Shown one piece after another: positions 45,157 through 57,434 of a stretch of 64,000 nt of DNA (position 1 is its first letter; every line of letters begins with the position of its first letter). The translations under genes and the position numbers were made by a program. The DNA lies in assembly GCA_036924085.1 (NCBI GenBank), contig JAVGWX010000003.1:129618023-129682022 (forward strand), written 5' to 3'. The DNA is from Ariolimax columbianus (lineage: Eukaryota > Mollusca > Gastropoda > Stylommatophora > Arionidae). The notes under the pieces are model-generated. The model saw nothing but the letters and a program-made list of their open reading frames with translations, made no database searches and had not been told where the DNA came from.

Positions 45157-46985
45157 TCATATCTCTTACACTCCATTGTTGACAGCAGTGTCATCTATGC
45201 GATAATAGATGTCCATCGTTGTTGATGTGGTCTGCCGGCATCATCTTTGTCACAGCTTTCCTTGATGGGTGTGGGTGTGCATGTGGCTGAACAGGCAAAT
45301 GCGGGCACGGAAACATATGTTGCATAACGTACACACAAGATTTGTAGAATTTGATGGTGTTCCCTCTGTGCGTGATTTCCGGGTCTCGCGTCTGCTCCAG
45401 GCATTCACAACACGGTGGTCTTCATTGCTAGCTACACCCGCTTTGACTGCGCTTCTGCAGTCAGATCTTTATTGTGCAAGAAATTCCCAGGTGGTGATAT
45501 CTATCTGTCAAACTTTTCAGTTAGTCAATCAGACTGTCTTTAAAACGTTTCTTTGGGCGCTGTTTATCGCGACATCCCTCTCTCAGCTCGCCGTAGATGA
45601 GCTTCTTTGGAGCCGTTTGTTTGTCATACGGACGAGGTCTCCGGCGCATCCTAGTCGTGCTTTTTCTATCAGTGCATGGATGCTGGGCATGTCAGCCCTC
45701 GAGAGAACCTCGATGTCAGTGACACGAACTTGCTATCGGATGTGGAATATTCGTTTCAGGTAACCTGTGTTGAAGGGGTTTAACCTCCTTGCACGTCCAG
45801 TGTATACAGTCGCGCTTTCACAGGCGCGGAGTTGGGTTGAAATGCTGGTGGCACGGTAGACTTTGAGTTTGGTCTTGACGCTGATACCACGACGTTCCCA
45901 TACAATCGAGCGCATCCTACCAAAGGCTATGCTGGCCCGTACTATTCTGCTTGCCACTTCCTCATCGAGACTGACAGATTTCGACAACATGCTGCAAAAT
46001 ACGTGAATTTATCTACGACATTCAACGTCTGCCCGCTAACTGTAGTCTTTGGTTTTGTGTACGGCATGCCTGATGTTGGTTGGTACATGAACTCACTTGT
46101 CTTGATATTTATGGTCAGACCAAAAGTTTGCCATGCGAGAGAGAACCGGTTTGTTCCCAGCTGCATGTTCAGTTCTGAGTTGCTGTTAAGAGCGCAGTCG
46201 TCAGCAAATATAAGTTCTCTGATTATGTCGCCAGCTACTTTGGTTTTGGCTTCCATACTTCTTGGATTGAGTAGCTTGCCATCAGTGCGGTACTTTTTGG
46301 GTATGCCAAGCTCCAGCGATCATCCGCGCGATCCCTACGTCTGATGATAATGTAGTCAATGAGGTGTCAGTAGCAGGCCATTTGGTACATCCATGTGAAT
46401 CTATTTCGGACCAGAAGTCGGAAGGCTGTGTTTGTAATGAGAAGTCTAATTGGGGCACGTGTCTTCAGAAGGAGCAGTCAGTTGCTGTTGCATTTTCCTA
46501 TACCATGTCTGCCAATGGCCTCCTCCCAGGATGTATGGTCTGTTCCGACCATGAAAATTAAAATTACCGAGGAAGACCAATGTGTCAGATGTGGGGACTG
46601 TAACGATGAGCGCATTAAGGTCCTCATACAACTCTCGCTGGGGATTGTCATGGCGGGAGTGTATGCACTGACAAGTGTGGCATGGCGCCTTCCTATTAGA
46701 GGGAGAAGCAGTGTAATGAGACGGTCATTGATTCCCTTGGGCATGATTGTGAGCTTGACGACCATGTTGGTCTTGATGTAAAAGCCAGCTCCAGCTTCAC
46801 GATGTTCTTCTGTGCTTTGGCCGCTCCAGAAAGAAATATACCCAGCGCCTTCCTTTGTAATCTGCCCTTCCTTTGTCAGTCGTGTCTTACTCAGGTCGGA
46901 TATCCAGATGGTCTATCTATCCAGTTACCTGGCTATCAGTGTTGTCCGTCGTTCGAGTCTGTTCGCTTTGATGATGAGCGATAAC
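45157..46985 (-). mobile_element. RTE-like LINE with endonuclease, most of RT deleted
   Basis: Minus strand, 5' to 3'. First comes an APE-type endonuclease, where the reading near 46900-46440 includes LTKEGQIT, MVVKLTIMPKGINDRLITLL, ATLVSAYTPAMT, TLVFLGNFNFHGR (normally GDFN) and RNRFTWMYQ, ending in HLIDYIIIRRRDR. At about 46330 it jumps to the late RT: KYRTDGKLLNPR, ELIFADDCALNS (catalytic FADD), LTINIKTSEFMYQP, ASIAFGRMRSIVWERRGIS and a C-terminal CTLCNICFRARICLFSHMH Cys/His motif. The fingers and most of the palm are missing. Several frameshifts. It is in opposite orientation to the 43.9 kb LINE. Confidence 0.9.
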
Positions 46986-46992
46986 TTACATA

Positions 46993-47050
46993 CAGACACA
47001 CACACACACACACACACACAAACATATATATATATATATATATATATACA
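46993..47050. repeat. (CA)n-(TA)n microsatellite
   Basis: A CA tract followed by a TA tract beside the 5' end of the inverted LINE. Confidence 0.96.
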
Positions 47051-47054
47051 TATG

Positions 47055-49730
47055 CACATCATCCAAGGTCACTACTTTAAACGTGCCCTTTACCTACTTA
47101 CACATCCTTTTTCTAATAAAGGTTTATGAATTCATGTATTCATAAACAGCTACTTTTTCTCCTCGGCTACGTCTTGCAGAACCACCTCCAACATGTATCG
47201 ATTGTAGAAATGTGAACTGGAGATATGGTAACGCGGTTCCTCAAGAGAAAAAAAATTACGAGACTGGAGGAATCGCATGACAGTTTGAACCAAGGACGTT
47301 AGGGAGGATGAGGTATTGATCTGGCGCAAGCAGGTTAACGGATTAGTCTTCTCTATTTCTGTGCTAATCTTCATCGACTTTTTACGTCTTTCTTACATTC
47401 CCTCCGGCTTTAACTCGTATAATCCCTTCGGTGTTCACTCTTACATAAAGCGGTTTTGGCGTAATCCATTATTTACAGCTTTTAGTTGACGATTTGTCTG
47501 CACCAAAAAGGCCCAAGTCAACATTACCACCAAACGGAGTTTGTCATTGAAAGTGGGCTTTAATGTGCAGAGCAAAACTTCTTGCAGAGAGGCTAGAAGT
47601 TGGGTCTCTTGTAAGCGTTGGATGATCTTTCTCACGATCAGATATTCTACAACGTCTGCATCTAGGCAACACTCAGAGAACAGTTTAAACAAGTAACAGC
47701 AAGTGTAAATAATGCATGAAGCGAATATAAGTTAGTTTTGATAGACTGATGTGATTTAGCGTGACGTCATTTCTGTAACAATATCCATAAAAAAATCGTT
47801 TATATGTGTTACTGACATTTATCTCGGCTGCCTTATGTTACTGAAGATAAACTTTTAGTAGTTACGTAGGTTTTATGCCCTTTTCTTGTTGTTGATCCCT
47901 TTTATCTGTGCACACTTAAAATCAATTCATAATTGTCATTCCAAGCGTGTGTCAACACACAAATTGTGCTGCTTCCGACCAGACAATATATTAATCCCAT
48001 CTAAAGTACATAAAATGTCGCTAAAACGATAAATAGACTATGTATGTCGTTAGACTCACACGATATGCATTATTCTCTTGTCGCCCTGTTGAGTCTGCTT
48101 GTCGCTACAACAGAGTATCTATATTTTGGAAGAACATGTTCTGTTCTATTATGTTGGACATCAATATACTCCGTGGATACCCATATGCGCTCAGTCTTGC
48201 TCAATAAATGAAGAAAAGTGTGGTTACTGATGGTTCCAGTTGCATACTGGTTGTACATACTCCTGCCCCTTCATGTCAGTCGCCCCTCACTGCTCGACCA
48301 ATGATTCATTTCAAAATGCTACTATGGACAGATTGTTCATCGATATTGTGTTATCATTCAAGAAGCGGTCGTTGATCGACCTAGGAATCGCATCCATATT
48401 CAAAGTTAAAAATGTATGCTTAAAACGTTCACTATAAAACTAGGCTAGAGTTCCCTTGGTTCGCTTTTTATATCATGCTTGCAATGTTGCAGTCTCTTAT
48501 CCTCTGTCATTAAAAACCCACACAATGGTATTCTTTGTTGATATTAAACATGACAGAAAGAACAGAAGCATGGCGTATGTGATCATCAGAATAAGTAGCC
48601 TCCTGGTGAAGTTATTCCGGCCCTGTTGTCTCATTGAAATCCAGAGGGCTGAACGAAGCCATGCGGGTTACATCTTGCAAGTTTTCTCTTTTGTTGACTG
48701 CAGGACACGCCTCTGCGATTTGCACACGCTATGCTTAAATGAACTGCTTCGTTCTAGCCTAGCCTTGTGGCGCCAATCTAAGCCAGTATGGAAAGTAATG
48801 AAACTAATTATTCGATATGTAGTTGGGTGATATTACTACCTACTCCACAGCAGTCACGATTCATCAATTTAGCGAAGTCTTTTAACTTTCATGACTGCCA
48901 TATCAAGCCAATCATCATCAAGTGTCATACTAAGTGGCGCTGGTAATCAATTTTCTTCACAGCCAATTATGCTTTGAGTATATGAGCACTTCAGATGTTC
49001 TCTGTTTTCTCAGCCAGCCTATTTTGCAATCCTAGACCATCTATTTCTTTCTTGTACTGCGTCTTTTACCTTCATACTTTCCCTTTGTCATATTTCTTTG
49101 AAGGCTCTCTTTCTGTTTATGTGTTAAATGGATTGTGTAGGTCTTTTTTTTAAAATTTGCTAGTGATGATAGTTTCTTATTATGTACTCATTCATTATAT
49201 TTCCCAGCTGTCCATGCTATACTTAGAATCATTATGTAGAACTGAAAATTGATGCAATGGATTTCTCTGTCTGTGCATTCAATTTCAAGTATTCACGTTC
49301 ATAAAATAATATTAGATTTTGACAGAACTCTGGAAGGTTACAAGTGTACCTCACACTGTCACTGTCAGGAACTGGTTTATTCCAGATTCAACTGTATCAA
49401 AAGATAATACACACATCTGTAGCCTAAAGCATATTTACTTTACCCTTACAGTTGTAACTTTTGCGACCACAACGACTCTCGTCTCAAACTAATCGTTAGA
49501 TTCTGTGACTATTCTAGTAACATTTGAAAATATGCTACGCTTGCAATTTAGATCCAGATGGCATTGTCAGTTTATTTCACTATATACTTGTGCAATGATG
49601 GTACATGCGTTAACATATCAGGGGATCCTTGAAACTTCGTGATCATTCCGGGTAACGATCCAGGTCGAGATAGGTCTAGTACTAGTTATCTGCCATTTGT
49701 TTAGACAACACGTTTGCACATCAATTTCTT
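47055..49730. other. Stretch with two weak minus-strand frames, no gene supported
   Basis: On the minus strand 47441-47692 reads a Leu-rich, helix-like 83-codon frame (ADVVEYLIVRKIIQRLQETQ and following) resembling armadillo/HEAT-type helices in composition only. 47150-47374 is open nearby. I see no acceptor site directly before the first frame. It may be a decayed exon or chance. The 48456-48830 plus frame (124 codons) is not recognised. Nothing else to 49730. Confidence 0.25.
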
Positions 49731-49734
49731 ATTA

Positions 49735-49957
49735 ATAAACTGAAGATAGGTGGTACTGACGAATGCACTTGTGGTACAGGGAAAATGACCGCTGAACGTC
49801 TGCTGCAAAATTGCCCGACATACGAGGACCAGAGAAAGCACATGTGGCCAACACTAGACAAGCTCTATGGCAGTGTCGACAGCCTCAGAATGACAGCTGC
49901 TTTCTTCGAACAAATTTAAGTTGACGTCTGACAGCGTACGAAGAAGAAGAAGAAGAA
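49735..49957 (+). mobile_element. I-like LINE 3' fragment, copy 2
   Basis: Matches the 3' end of the 28-29.9 kb element: AAACTGAAGATAGGTGGTAC, ECTCGTGKMTAERLLQNCPT in translation, GACAAGCTCTATGGCAGTGT, TCTGACAGCGTACG and (AAG)n. Flanks AATTTCTTATTAATA (left) and AATTGCTTATTATAC (right) look like a target duplication with substitutions. Only about 50 codons of protein remain. Confidence 0.88.
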
Positions 49958-49959
49958 AT

Positions 49960-50630
49960 TGCTTATTATACCAAAACCTCCATTATTGCTTTCACTATGT
50001 ACAACAATAATATATGTATCTCAGACGTATCAAGGTGCAATGCTGTGTTGTTAAAATAACTGACAATGTTATGTTGTACCCTGTGACTGGTTATCCTAAC
50101 AAATGATCTAGGAAAAGCATTGTTTTCTGTCTACAGATAGAACAGATCGACTACAGATTTGTCAAACACCAACACGTCTTACAACGCAACGATGGCGCAC
50201 CGACTAATACTGGCCTCCAACCTCCCCAGAGACATTTCTTTTTCTTTCTTTCTTTTTGACTAGGTGTACGTGTGTCAACGCATTTTTGCTTAATACCAGT
50301 TATATCCTTGTTTGTTGACGATAAGTTCGCATATTTATAACGTCTCTTCGATCGACAATGAAAAGTTGAAGTATTATTCTAATTAACCTGTACCTGTACA
50401 CTGATCACTTTCTGGAAGTAATTCGCTTTCGTCAGTGTTAATTTTCAAAGTATCTATTACTTCGATTTCTTGTCTGATGTTTAGAGTATATGTTTTACAT
50501 AGTAATTTGGGAATATATGTTTGCGATACACGTCGTTACTAAGTTAAATCAGGTATGTGTTACCAGTTATATTATACCTTATTGAATGTTTCAAAAATGT
50601 CTATAAAACAAGTGTTTAAAGCCAGCAAGG
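49960..50630. other. Non-coding stretch, nothing recognised
   Basis: AT-rich, no frames or repeats of note. Confidence 0.35.
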
Positions 50631-50634
50631 CTAT

Positions 50635-50678
50635 CTCTCTCTCTCACCCTCACTCGCTCTCTATTCTATCTCTCTCTC

Positions 50679-50713
<35 letters not shown>

Positions 50714-50728
50714 ATGATATATCATACA

Positions 50729-50761
<33 letters not shown>

Positions 50762-50800
50762 GTATATATATATATATATACATGTTTATATATAAACATT
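50635..50800. repeat. (CT)n and (TA)n microsatellites
   Basis: CT tract with interruptions (50635-50711), then TA tracts (50735-50795). Confidence 0.96.
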
Positions 50801-50814
50801 CATAAATATGTACG

Positions 50815-51035
50815 ATATACGTACGTACATACATGCATAAATGATGCCTGATTGTATGCGTACGTACGTACGTACGTACGTACGTACCTGCCTGCCTGCA
50901 TGCATGCATGGATGGATGGACGGATGGATGGATAAATGCATGCATACGTTTTGCGTATGTATATATGTCTGTATGTATGTATGTGTGTATGTATGTGTGC
51001 GTGCGTGCGTACGTGTATATATGTATGTAAGTAAA
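50815..51035. repeat. Compound tetranucleotide array
   Basis: Successive blocks of GTAC (CGTA), CCTG, CATG, GATG and GTAT units, so the motif changes stepwise along 200 bp. The ACGT-type block is self-complementary. The His/Thr/Tyr-rich frames on both strands are by-products. Confidence 0.93.
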
Positions 51036-51476
51036 CAAACACCAGATGTAGATCTCAGCGGTGCATGGGAAAGTCTCCACATTCAGTGTCCCTTATCCTG
51101 CACTACTCATCACCTGAACATCCCCTCTGTAGTTGCACCCAGCCCCCCCCCCCCTAAGATATGCATTTATCACGATACGTCAGCTCTTTCTGAGACACGT
51201 CTGCTCCTAACCATCTCGTCGCTCCTCAACCCACCCGTAATTACCCCTCTTACACCTCCCCCAGGGTTCATCTTCTCAACTATCCAAATCAGAAGCAGAT
51301 CCTCTGTGTCAAGAGGGCAAATGACGAGATTGAGATAAATCCCCAATGAATTTCGCACGCAGATAAACTGCGTATTACACCTTCAGCCAAGCAAATTGGG
51401 TGATTGGGTCACAGTTTACATTATAAAGTTGTAAACAATTTCCCGTTGTGATCCGGGGATAGAGATGGGGGAGGGC

Positions 51477-51494
51477 GGGGGGGGGGGGGGGGGG
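51477..51494 (+). repeat. Poly-G run of 18
   Basis: Eighteen consecutive G within a G-rich context (GATGGGGGAGGGCG precedes it); potential quadruplex and a likely site of read-length error. Confidence 0.95.
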
Positions 51495-51886
51495 AGTCAA
51501 AATACCATATAGCTAGTAGTATGCTCAGGGTCACAAAATGTCAAAATGCGTTTGACATCGGTGGAACAGTTTATAAATTGTGTAAGGAACAAATAAATCG
51601 ACTTGCGCTCAGTTGTATATACATATATACTTAACTTCACCCACAGACACAGACACACACACACACACTAACAAACATACACATACATTTCCTTCATAAC
51701 TATACACACAGAGACTCACACATAAACCCACATACACAAACATCCATTCTTTAACTGTCCAACAGTAGCCAAGTTCAAAACTAGTTTCTGATTTAATTTT
51801 GCCCAGGTAACTGTTGTAAGTCTTATAATAAATTAGTTTTTGGAATTTTCAATCTAATTGTACAAGGAATTATACAAGGATCTACG

Positions 51887-52062
51887 TTGTTCGTCCATCA
51901 ATTGTGACTAAGACAGCTGTGCAATGTTCTATCTTGTTCGTCCATTATGGGTGACTAAGACAACTGTGCAATGTTCCATGCTGTTCGTCCATTACATGTG
52001 ACTAAGATAACTGTACAATGTCCCATCTTGTTCGTCCATCACCTGTGATTAAGACAAATCTT
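51887..52062 (+). repeat. Minisatellite, 47 bp unit, about 4 copies
   Basis: Units of TTGTTCGTCCATTA, GTGACTAAGACAACTGTG and CAATGTTCCATC with few changes. Confidence 0.88.
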
Positions 52063-52064
52063 TA

Positions 52065-52620
52065 TGTTCATCTTTTTAGAATACACTTGGTCAGTGGAAA
52101 TGTTTGAAGGTGGTTGAGGAGTTTCATGTGGGTCTGGTACCACCTTAAATGGTGCTACATTTACCTTTGTAAAACTGCGATTTAAATGTTTTATTATATT
52201 TTATAAATCAAGTCTGTGACTGTCAGTTACCACTGGTATACAATGGTGGTTATATGTATTGCTGTGTTATTAGTGCCCACACTTTTATCAATTATATTTC
52301 ACGTCCCTTACAGTAACCTACATATATCACGCGTGGCCCTTATCCATTTCTGCGATTGCAATTTGTATAATGTTTTTGTGGACGACCCACTGCTATTACT
52401 GTTAGATACAACGTATTGCGTATATCCTATAATGTATCATAATATATACGGATACTAATGCAAGTGCCATCACTTTTTAAATGCCAAGTATGACGATATC
52501 AATGTATGCACTATACGTAACCCTTGCAATTTCCTAGCACAATTGCATTTCAATATATGTAACCGCTGTACGTAGCCCTTGAAATGCCTTGAAATGCCAT
52601 AGTACACTTACATTTGAATG
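52065..52620. other. Non-coding stretch, nothing recognised
   Basis: One 80-codon frame (52216-52458), hydrophobic, no family resemblance. Faint repeats of CGTAACCCTTG words at 52510-52610. Confidence 0.35.
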
Positions 52621-52632
52621 TATGTAGCCATT

Positions 52633-53048
52633 TGCAAGACTACCACAAACAGATACCAGTATGACGTACGAAGAGTCAAAACGGCTTATCAAAGCCAGAT
52701 ACATGACCAAATGGGAAACCGAACATACTGGTTACACCAAAAACGATGCCTATTACCAGTTGAACCGAAGAGAGCAGGTCGTTGTCTTCAGACTTCGCAC
52801 TGGCCACAACAGACTGAGGTACCACCTTTTCAACAAATTGAAGATAGGGTGTACCGACGAATGCCCGTGCGGTACTGGTAAAATGACCGCTGAACATCTG
52901 CTGCAGAACTGCCCGACATACGAGGATCAGAGAGAGCAGATGTGGCCATCACCAGTGGAACTGCAAGACAAGCCTCAGGATGACCGCCGCTTTTTTCGAA
53001 AAAATAATGGTTACTGTCTGACTGTGTACGCAGAAGAAGAAGAAGAAG
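52633..53048 (+). mobile_element. I-like LINE 3' fragment, copy 3, with 12 bp target duplication
   Basis: Framed by exact TATGTAGCCATT at 52621-52632 and 53049-53060. Nearly identical to 29505-29943 and open for 120 codons (MTYEESKRLIKARYMTKWET to CPCGTGKMTAEHLLQNCPTY, here with the Cys kept). A deletion of about 20 bp near 52975 removes the CTCTATGGCAGTGTCGATAG segment and shifts frame. 3' end CTGTGTACGCAG plus (AAG)n. High identity and an exact duplication mark a recent, strongly 5'-truncated insertion. Confidence 0.95.
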
Positions 53049-53064
53049 TATGTAGCCATTGTAC

Positions 53065-55350
53065 TATAGCAGGTCTATCAATACCTTACTTTTCATTATT
53101 GTAGGTCACGGTATCATTTAATATAATATGTAGCAGGGTTAACGTATTCTCTATCCTATCTTCATTACCACTATCACTCCTTAACTCTCTAAATTAAATA
53201 CCAACAATTCTTTTAACACAGGTAAAACACAGCAGGTATTTTTCACACAAGTTAAAAACAATATGCACATCAATCATTTTCACTAGGCTCATTGATCACA
53301 TTATCATGTTGATCAATTATTAATGAATTCTAATGTCTCTGAAAAGGTTGGTTTTCATCGCTTCTCTAACTGACTAAGATTACTTCTAAAGGTTCGTGCA
53401 AGTAGCACAGGTCTTACTCTAGTACTAAACTCGACCCAGGGTTCTCATCACGTGGTCGGAATCTAGCAATTGTTCTATTCACTGTCTATCTCTGTGCGTT
53501 GATATAATGGATGTCTATCTACAATTTCTCAGTCCTCATCTATCTGTCCTCTCCGCTTTCTAAAAATGAATGTCTGCTGGACCTCTTGTCTCGTCTCACG
53601 TAAGGCAGTCGGTGACTGCATCTGTGCTCTGTCTGCAGCTGTGCTCGTGTATATGACAAACGACAGTGGTTGGGGTACAGTGGTTGTCAGGACAGGAAAC
53701 TCATAAATCACAACGGTCGTCTTAGGACGACAACTTCGTGTTGCAGCAACACGTCTCCGTCGGACGAGAATGAAGTCAGGTCACTCGAGCAAGATGTTAG
53801 CGACGACGACTTAAACATAACATCACATACAGAAATATTCTTACATGTGTGTGGTCTCTCGTTGCCTTTCCGTGTTGGTCTGCTTCGGTGGCTTATAACT
53901 CTACTATTTTCACTCACTGGCTAAGTTTCTGTAGCGTTTAACTATCTACATGTTCTAGACTAAGTGCTACTCACTATACTGCCCTATGGTCACCCTTGTC
54001 TGCTGTTCCTGATCTCTTTTCTATTCTGTCTCACTCCAGCTTATATGCTAAGTTTCCCCCGCTTTAGATAATGACTTCTGCTTTCTTGAGTTCATTTCAC
54101 ATCAACTTTATTTGAACTCGCGTGCCCAAAAGAAAGGCTGCCTTATTTTCCAAACACTGACTGACCGCTTGTTGACGGGGATTCCCATTTCAAACCGTGA
54201 GAACAGAAGGCCGACCTATTTTGGCCAGCCCCAACTTGCATTGTTTGATAGTTGAGGACCATGCCTCGTTCAATGAACTGAAACTCTCGGGCCGGGTTCT
54301 CAAGTTATGTTTGGGTACCACGAACGGTAATTTCAGGGCTTCCCTGGCTTTGGCTCCTTGTACCCCTGTAATTCTGTTACAGTATGTTGACCTTGCAATG
54401 TCCAAGTAGAAATAATTCCAAACGTTATGTGTATAATTAGTTTTTGAAAAGCTGTTGCTGTATTCTATATATTGGGCTTATTAATTCTCTCTATGCACTT
54501 TCTATTCTTTCTATTTGAAACATTTAATGTGTATGAAGATTTTATTTTCATGTTAGTGTATTTTTATCTTATGTTCGTTTCACACATTTAGCTTTATTAC
54601 TTCTTATTTTCTGCTGGTCACGCTTCAAACAAATGCCTTAACCCTGTTTCCATGCTGATGCTTTTTTTAAATGTGTCTAGTCATTATGTTATTTCTTGTT
54701 AACGGTTAAATCTTTATTTCCCCCTTGTGCTGCACACAGACGATCCTGGAATATGGAACAGAATTGTGTACATTCAGTAAACAAGAAACCAATGGAGGCT
54801 ACAGAGATAGAGTTTTATTGATCAGAACCGTTTCCATCTCCACATCGAAGGTTGGCAGCGATGGATATTCAGTGTTGTGCATTCCTTGCCTTAATGGTGT
54901 AATCAGACAGGCTTTTACCTGTTCATCGCCTAATGTTATTTTCCAATTCATAACGTTGTCTCTACTCGGTACAATTGCGTTACATGTTTTCTTTCTGTAT
55001 TTTAGGTACTGGTGTCGGTTTATGCGATATGGTAACAAAAATAGGTTAGAGGGCAGGTGAGAAAAGAGGGCAGATGGGAAAAAAGTACAAATGAGGATGT
55101 CCCAAAATTCGTGCTTGGGAAAGACGCTTTGTTCTTTCAAATTGTCTTTTATCTCAGTACCATTCTTTTATAGAACAGAGTGATATGTACTGTCTTTTGC
55201 ATCTTAATGTCAAGTGCTGCGGATTTCAAAGCGAATTTTAATATAAATTGGTTTACTTCCAATATGGGTGCAACTTTGCTTTTCATGAATATGAACACAT
55301 ACAAGTTCAAGTTTAAAGTCGTACCGCTAACGAGTTCGCCAAGACGCCTC
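53065..55350. other. Stretch with several unrecognised frames
   Basis: Overlapping plus/minus frames at 53529-53924, 54190-54409 and 54725-55140 (up to 113 codons) show no known domain and compete on both strands. No arrays. No gene supported; old transposon relics cannot be excluded. Confidence 0.3.
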
Positions 55351-55354
55351 TTTA

Positions 55355-55635
55355 AGCAACCTTATAAGACTCATCAAACGGAAGCTATCCCGCCATCCGG
55401 CGACGATCTCTTAATCAACCTTACAAGATCCATCAGGTGGAAGCTGTCCCATCATCTGACGACGCCCATTTTAGCTGCCCTGTGAGAACAATCATATGGG
55501 AGCTGTCCCACCATCTGACGACGCCCCCATAATCAATCTTATGAGATCAATCACATGGAAGCAGTCACGTCATCTGACGACGCTCTCTTAATGAACGTTA
55601 TGAGACCCATCAACTGGAAGCTGGCCTGCCATTTG
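55355..55635 (+). repeat. Minisatellite, unit near 59 bp, about 5 copies
   Basis: Units of CATCTGACGACGCCC, ATCAACCTTATGAGA and CATCAGGTGGAAGCTGTCCC with moderate drift. Confidence 0.85.
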
Positions 55636-55639
55636 GACA

Positions 55640-56620
55640 TGTCATGAGAAGAGAAATGATATCAAATCCAGTGACACTTTATCCTTGTTGTGTAACCTGC
55701 CTTTATCGAGGTGGACATCGTTCAACAACGGACCTAATCATGTTGGTTTTATCAGAGATAACGAGCAGTATGGAAGTAGTCGTCACCGAACCCGACACTC
55801 GTAAGCAGCAGTGAAATCTCTAATCCGAAGAAGAGATGTAGTCCTAGCAAACTTTCGGTGACGACTTACATTACTACCAGTAACAGGATTATAGGACAAT
55901 AAATAAACAATCCAACAAATGGGCAACATAAAGAGCACATTGAGTATGACTATGTGCAGTGGGTTGTGCAGAGACGATGTGCAGTGGGTTGTGCAGAGAC
56001 AATGTGCAGAGACAATGTGGGTTGTGTAGAGACGTAAAGATCAATTTCAGTATTGTCCTAAAATCAGCTGATATGTATGTCACTGTGCAGTCCGCTTGCC
56101 GGGATCTATGTGTATGATAACAACAAGAATAGCACCACTGCCCTACAGAGATCATGTCGTAGGAGGCGAATAACTGTGTGACATGGCATAACGCGGCCAT
56201 GTTTAAGTGGTTTGTTAAGAGCAGCATATATGGCGTCAAACAGGATGCGGGTCTACGTTTCTCTAGTGTTTGAGTCTATTAAGATGGGACTCGCACATCA
56301 GTTAACCACCCTCCATAGTAGAGTAATAAGTTGCTCGAGCCTAGCCCGCTAAGCAGAAAAGCATCCCCCTGGCTACATCCAGCTATAATCAGAGATGGGA
56401 CCTGCACAGGAGCGTATGCTCCTATAGTAGTACAGGTCTAGTAAAACGAAGACTAAGACTGTGTAGTCGTCTTTATTTATAACTGCAGTTTTTGTTTATG
56501 TGGCGCATATATGTGGGTGTCTAGACACAATTAATTTCACTAACATTTGATTCACTCATAATTGTTTAATTTGGCTATTTTGTAGCATGGTTTTATTTAC
56601 ATTATTTCTTAAACAAATGT
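55640..56620. other. Mostly unrecognised; small duplicated segment
   Basis: At 55950-56035 AGAGACAATGTGCAGTGGG and GTTGTGCAGAGAC recur three times. Nothing else is recognised. Confidence 0.4.
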
Positions 56621-56624
56621 TCCA

Positions 56625-56885
56625 GTACGATTCTGTCAGCGCATTCGTTAGCGAGCTGGCTTCGCATTTGTGTTCATTCCCCAGTAGAGACAGAGATGAT
56701 TTTTTTAGACCGCGACGGTGTGCGGGTTGAGCCAGCCTTATATGGGTGCCGGTTCACTCCATGAATTTAAAAGCAACGAGGGAGAGGAGATGGCTACCGC
56801 CCTCATATAGCCGCGCCTTTGAAATGTGAGATCGCTAACACCTCACACCCCTACGGCAGTAATGCTATGGGTTACTTTACTTTAC
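56625..56885 (+). mobile_element. Possible SINE relic
   Basis: GCGCATTCGTTAGCGAGCTG and TGTTCATTCCCC at tRNA-like spacing, followed by a T-rich stretch, GGTGTGCGGGTTGAGCCAGC and GGGTGCCGGTTCACTCC. The layout resembles a tRNA-headed SINE, but I found no second copy in the window. Confidence 0.35.
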
Positions 56886-56887
56886 GA

Positions 56888-57430
56888 TTCTGTCACATTA
56901 CGACGGTATTTCACGAACATTATGATCCAGTACGATTCTGTGACATTACGACCTGATATCACAAACATTGTGTTTCGGTACCATTTTGTCACATTAAAAT
57001 CTTGAATCTCGTTGTTTCTGTTCCAGTATAATTTTATGATAATACGACATTATTTCACACATATTATTTTTAGGACTATTAAAAGTGTTACTAGTTACGG
57101 CACTGATTTCAATAAAAGTATGTCCCATTAAAACTGTATCACATTACAACTTTGGTCTCATCGAGGTTATGTTCCATGAAAACTTTGTTACATTACAACT
57201 ATGGTTTCACCAAAGTTATGATCCTTTAAGAATATGTCACATTACAACTTTGGTCTCACAAAGGTTAGGTTTCATTTAGAATATGTCACATCACATGTTT
57301 GGTCTCACCAAGGTTATGTTACATTAAGACTTTGTCACATAACAACTTTGGTCTCACCAAGGCTAGGTTCCATTAAAATTGTTCCACATTACGACTTTAG
57401 TTTCACCAAGGCTTTGTTATTAGATCCCAG
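56888..57430 (+). repeat. Degenerate array, unit about 46-50 bp
   Basis: About eleven copies of TGTCACATTACAACTTTGG, TCTCACCAAGGTTATG and CCATTAAAACT words; the left copies are more diverged than the right ones. Plus frames 57085-57557 are by-products. Confidence 0.8.
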
Positions 57431-57434
57431 CCAG

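Noticed and set aside
50712..51082. Several His/Thr/Tyr-rich frames as proteins
   Set aside because: They are translations of tetranucleotide and dinucleotide repeats on both strands.
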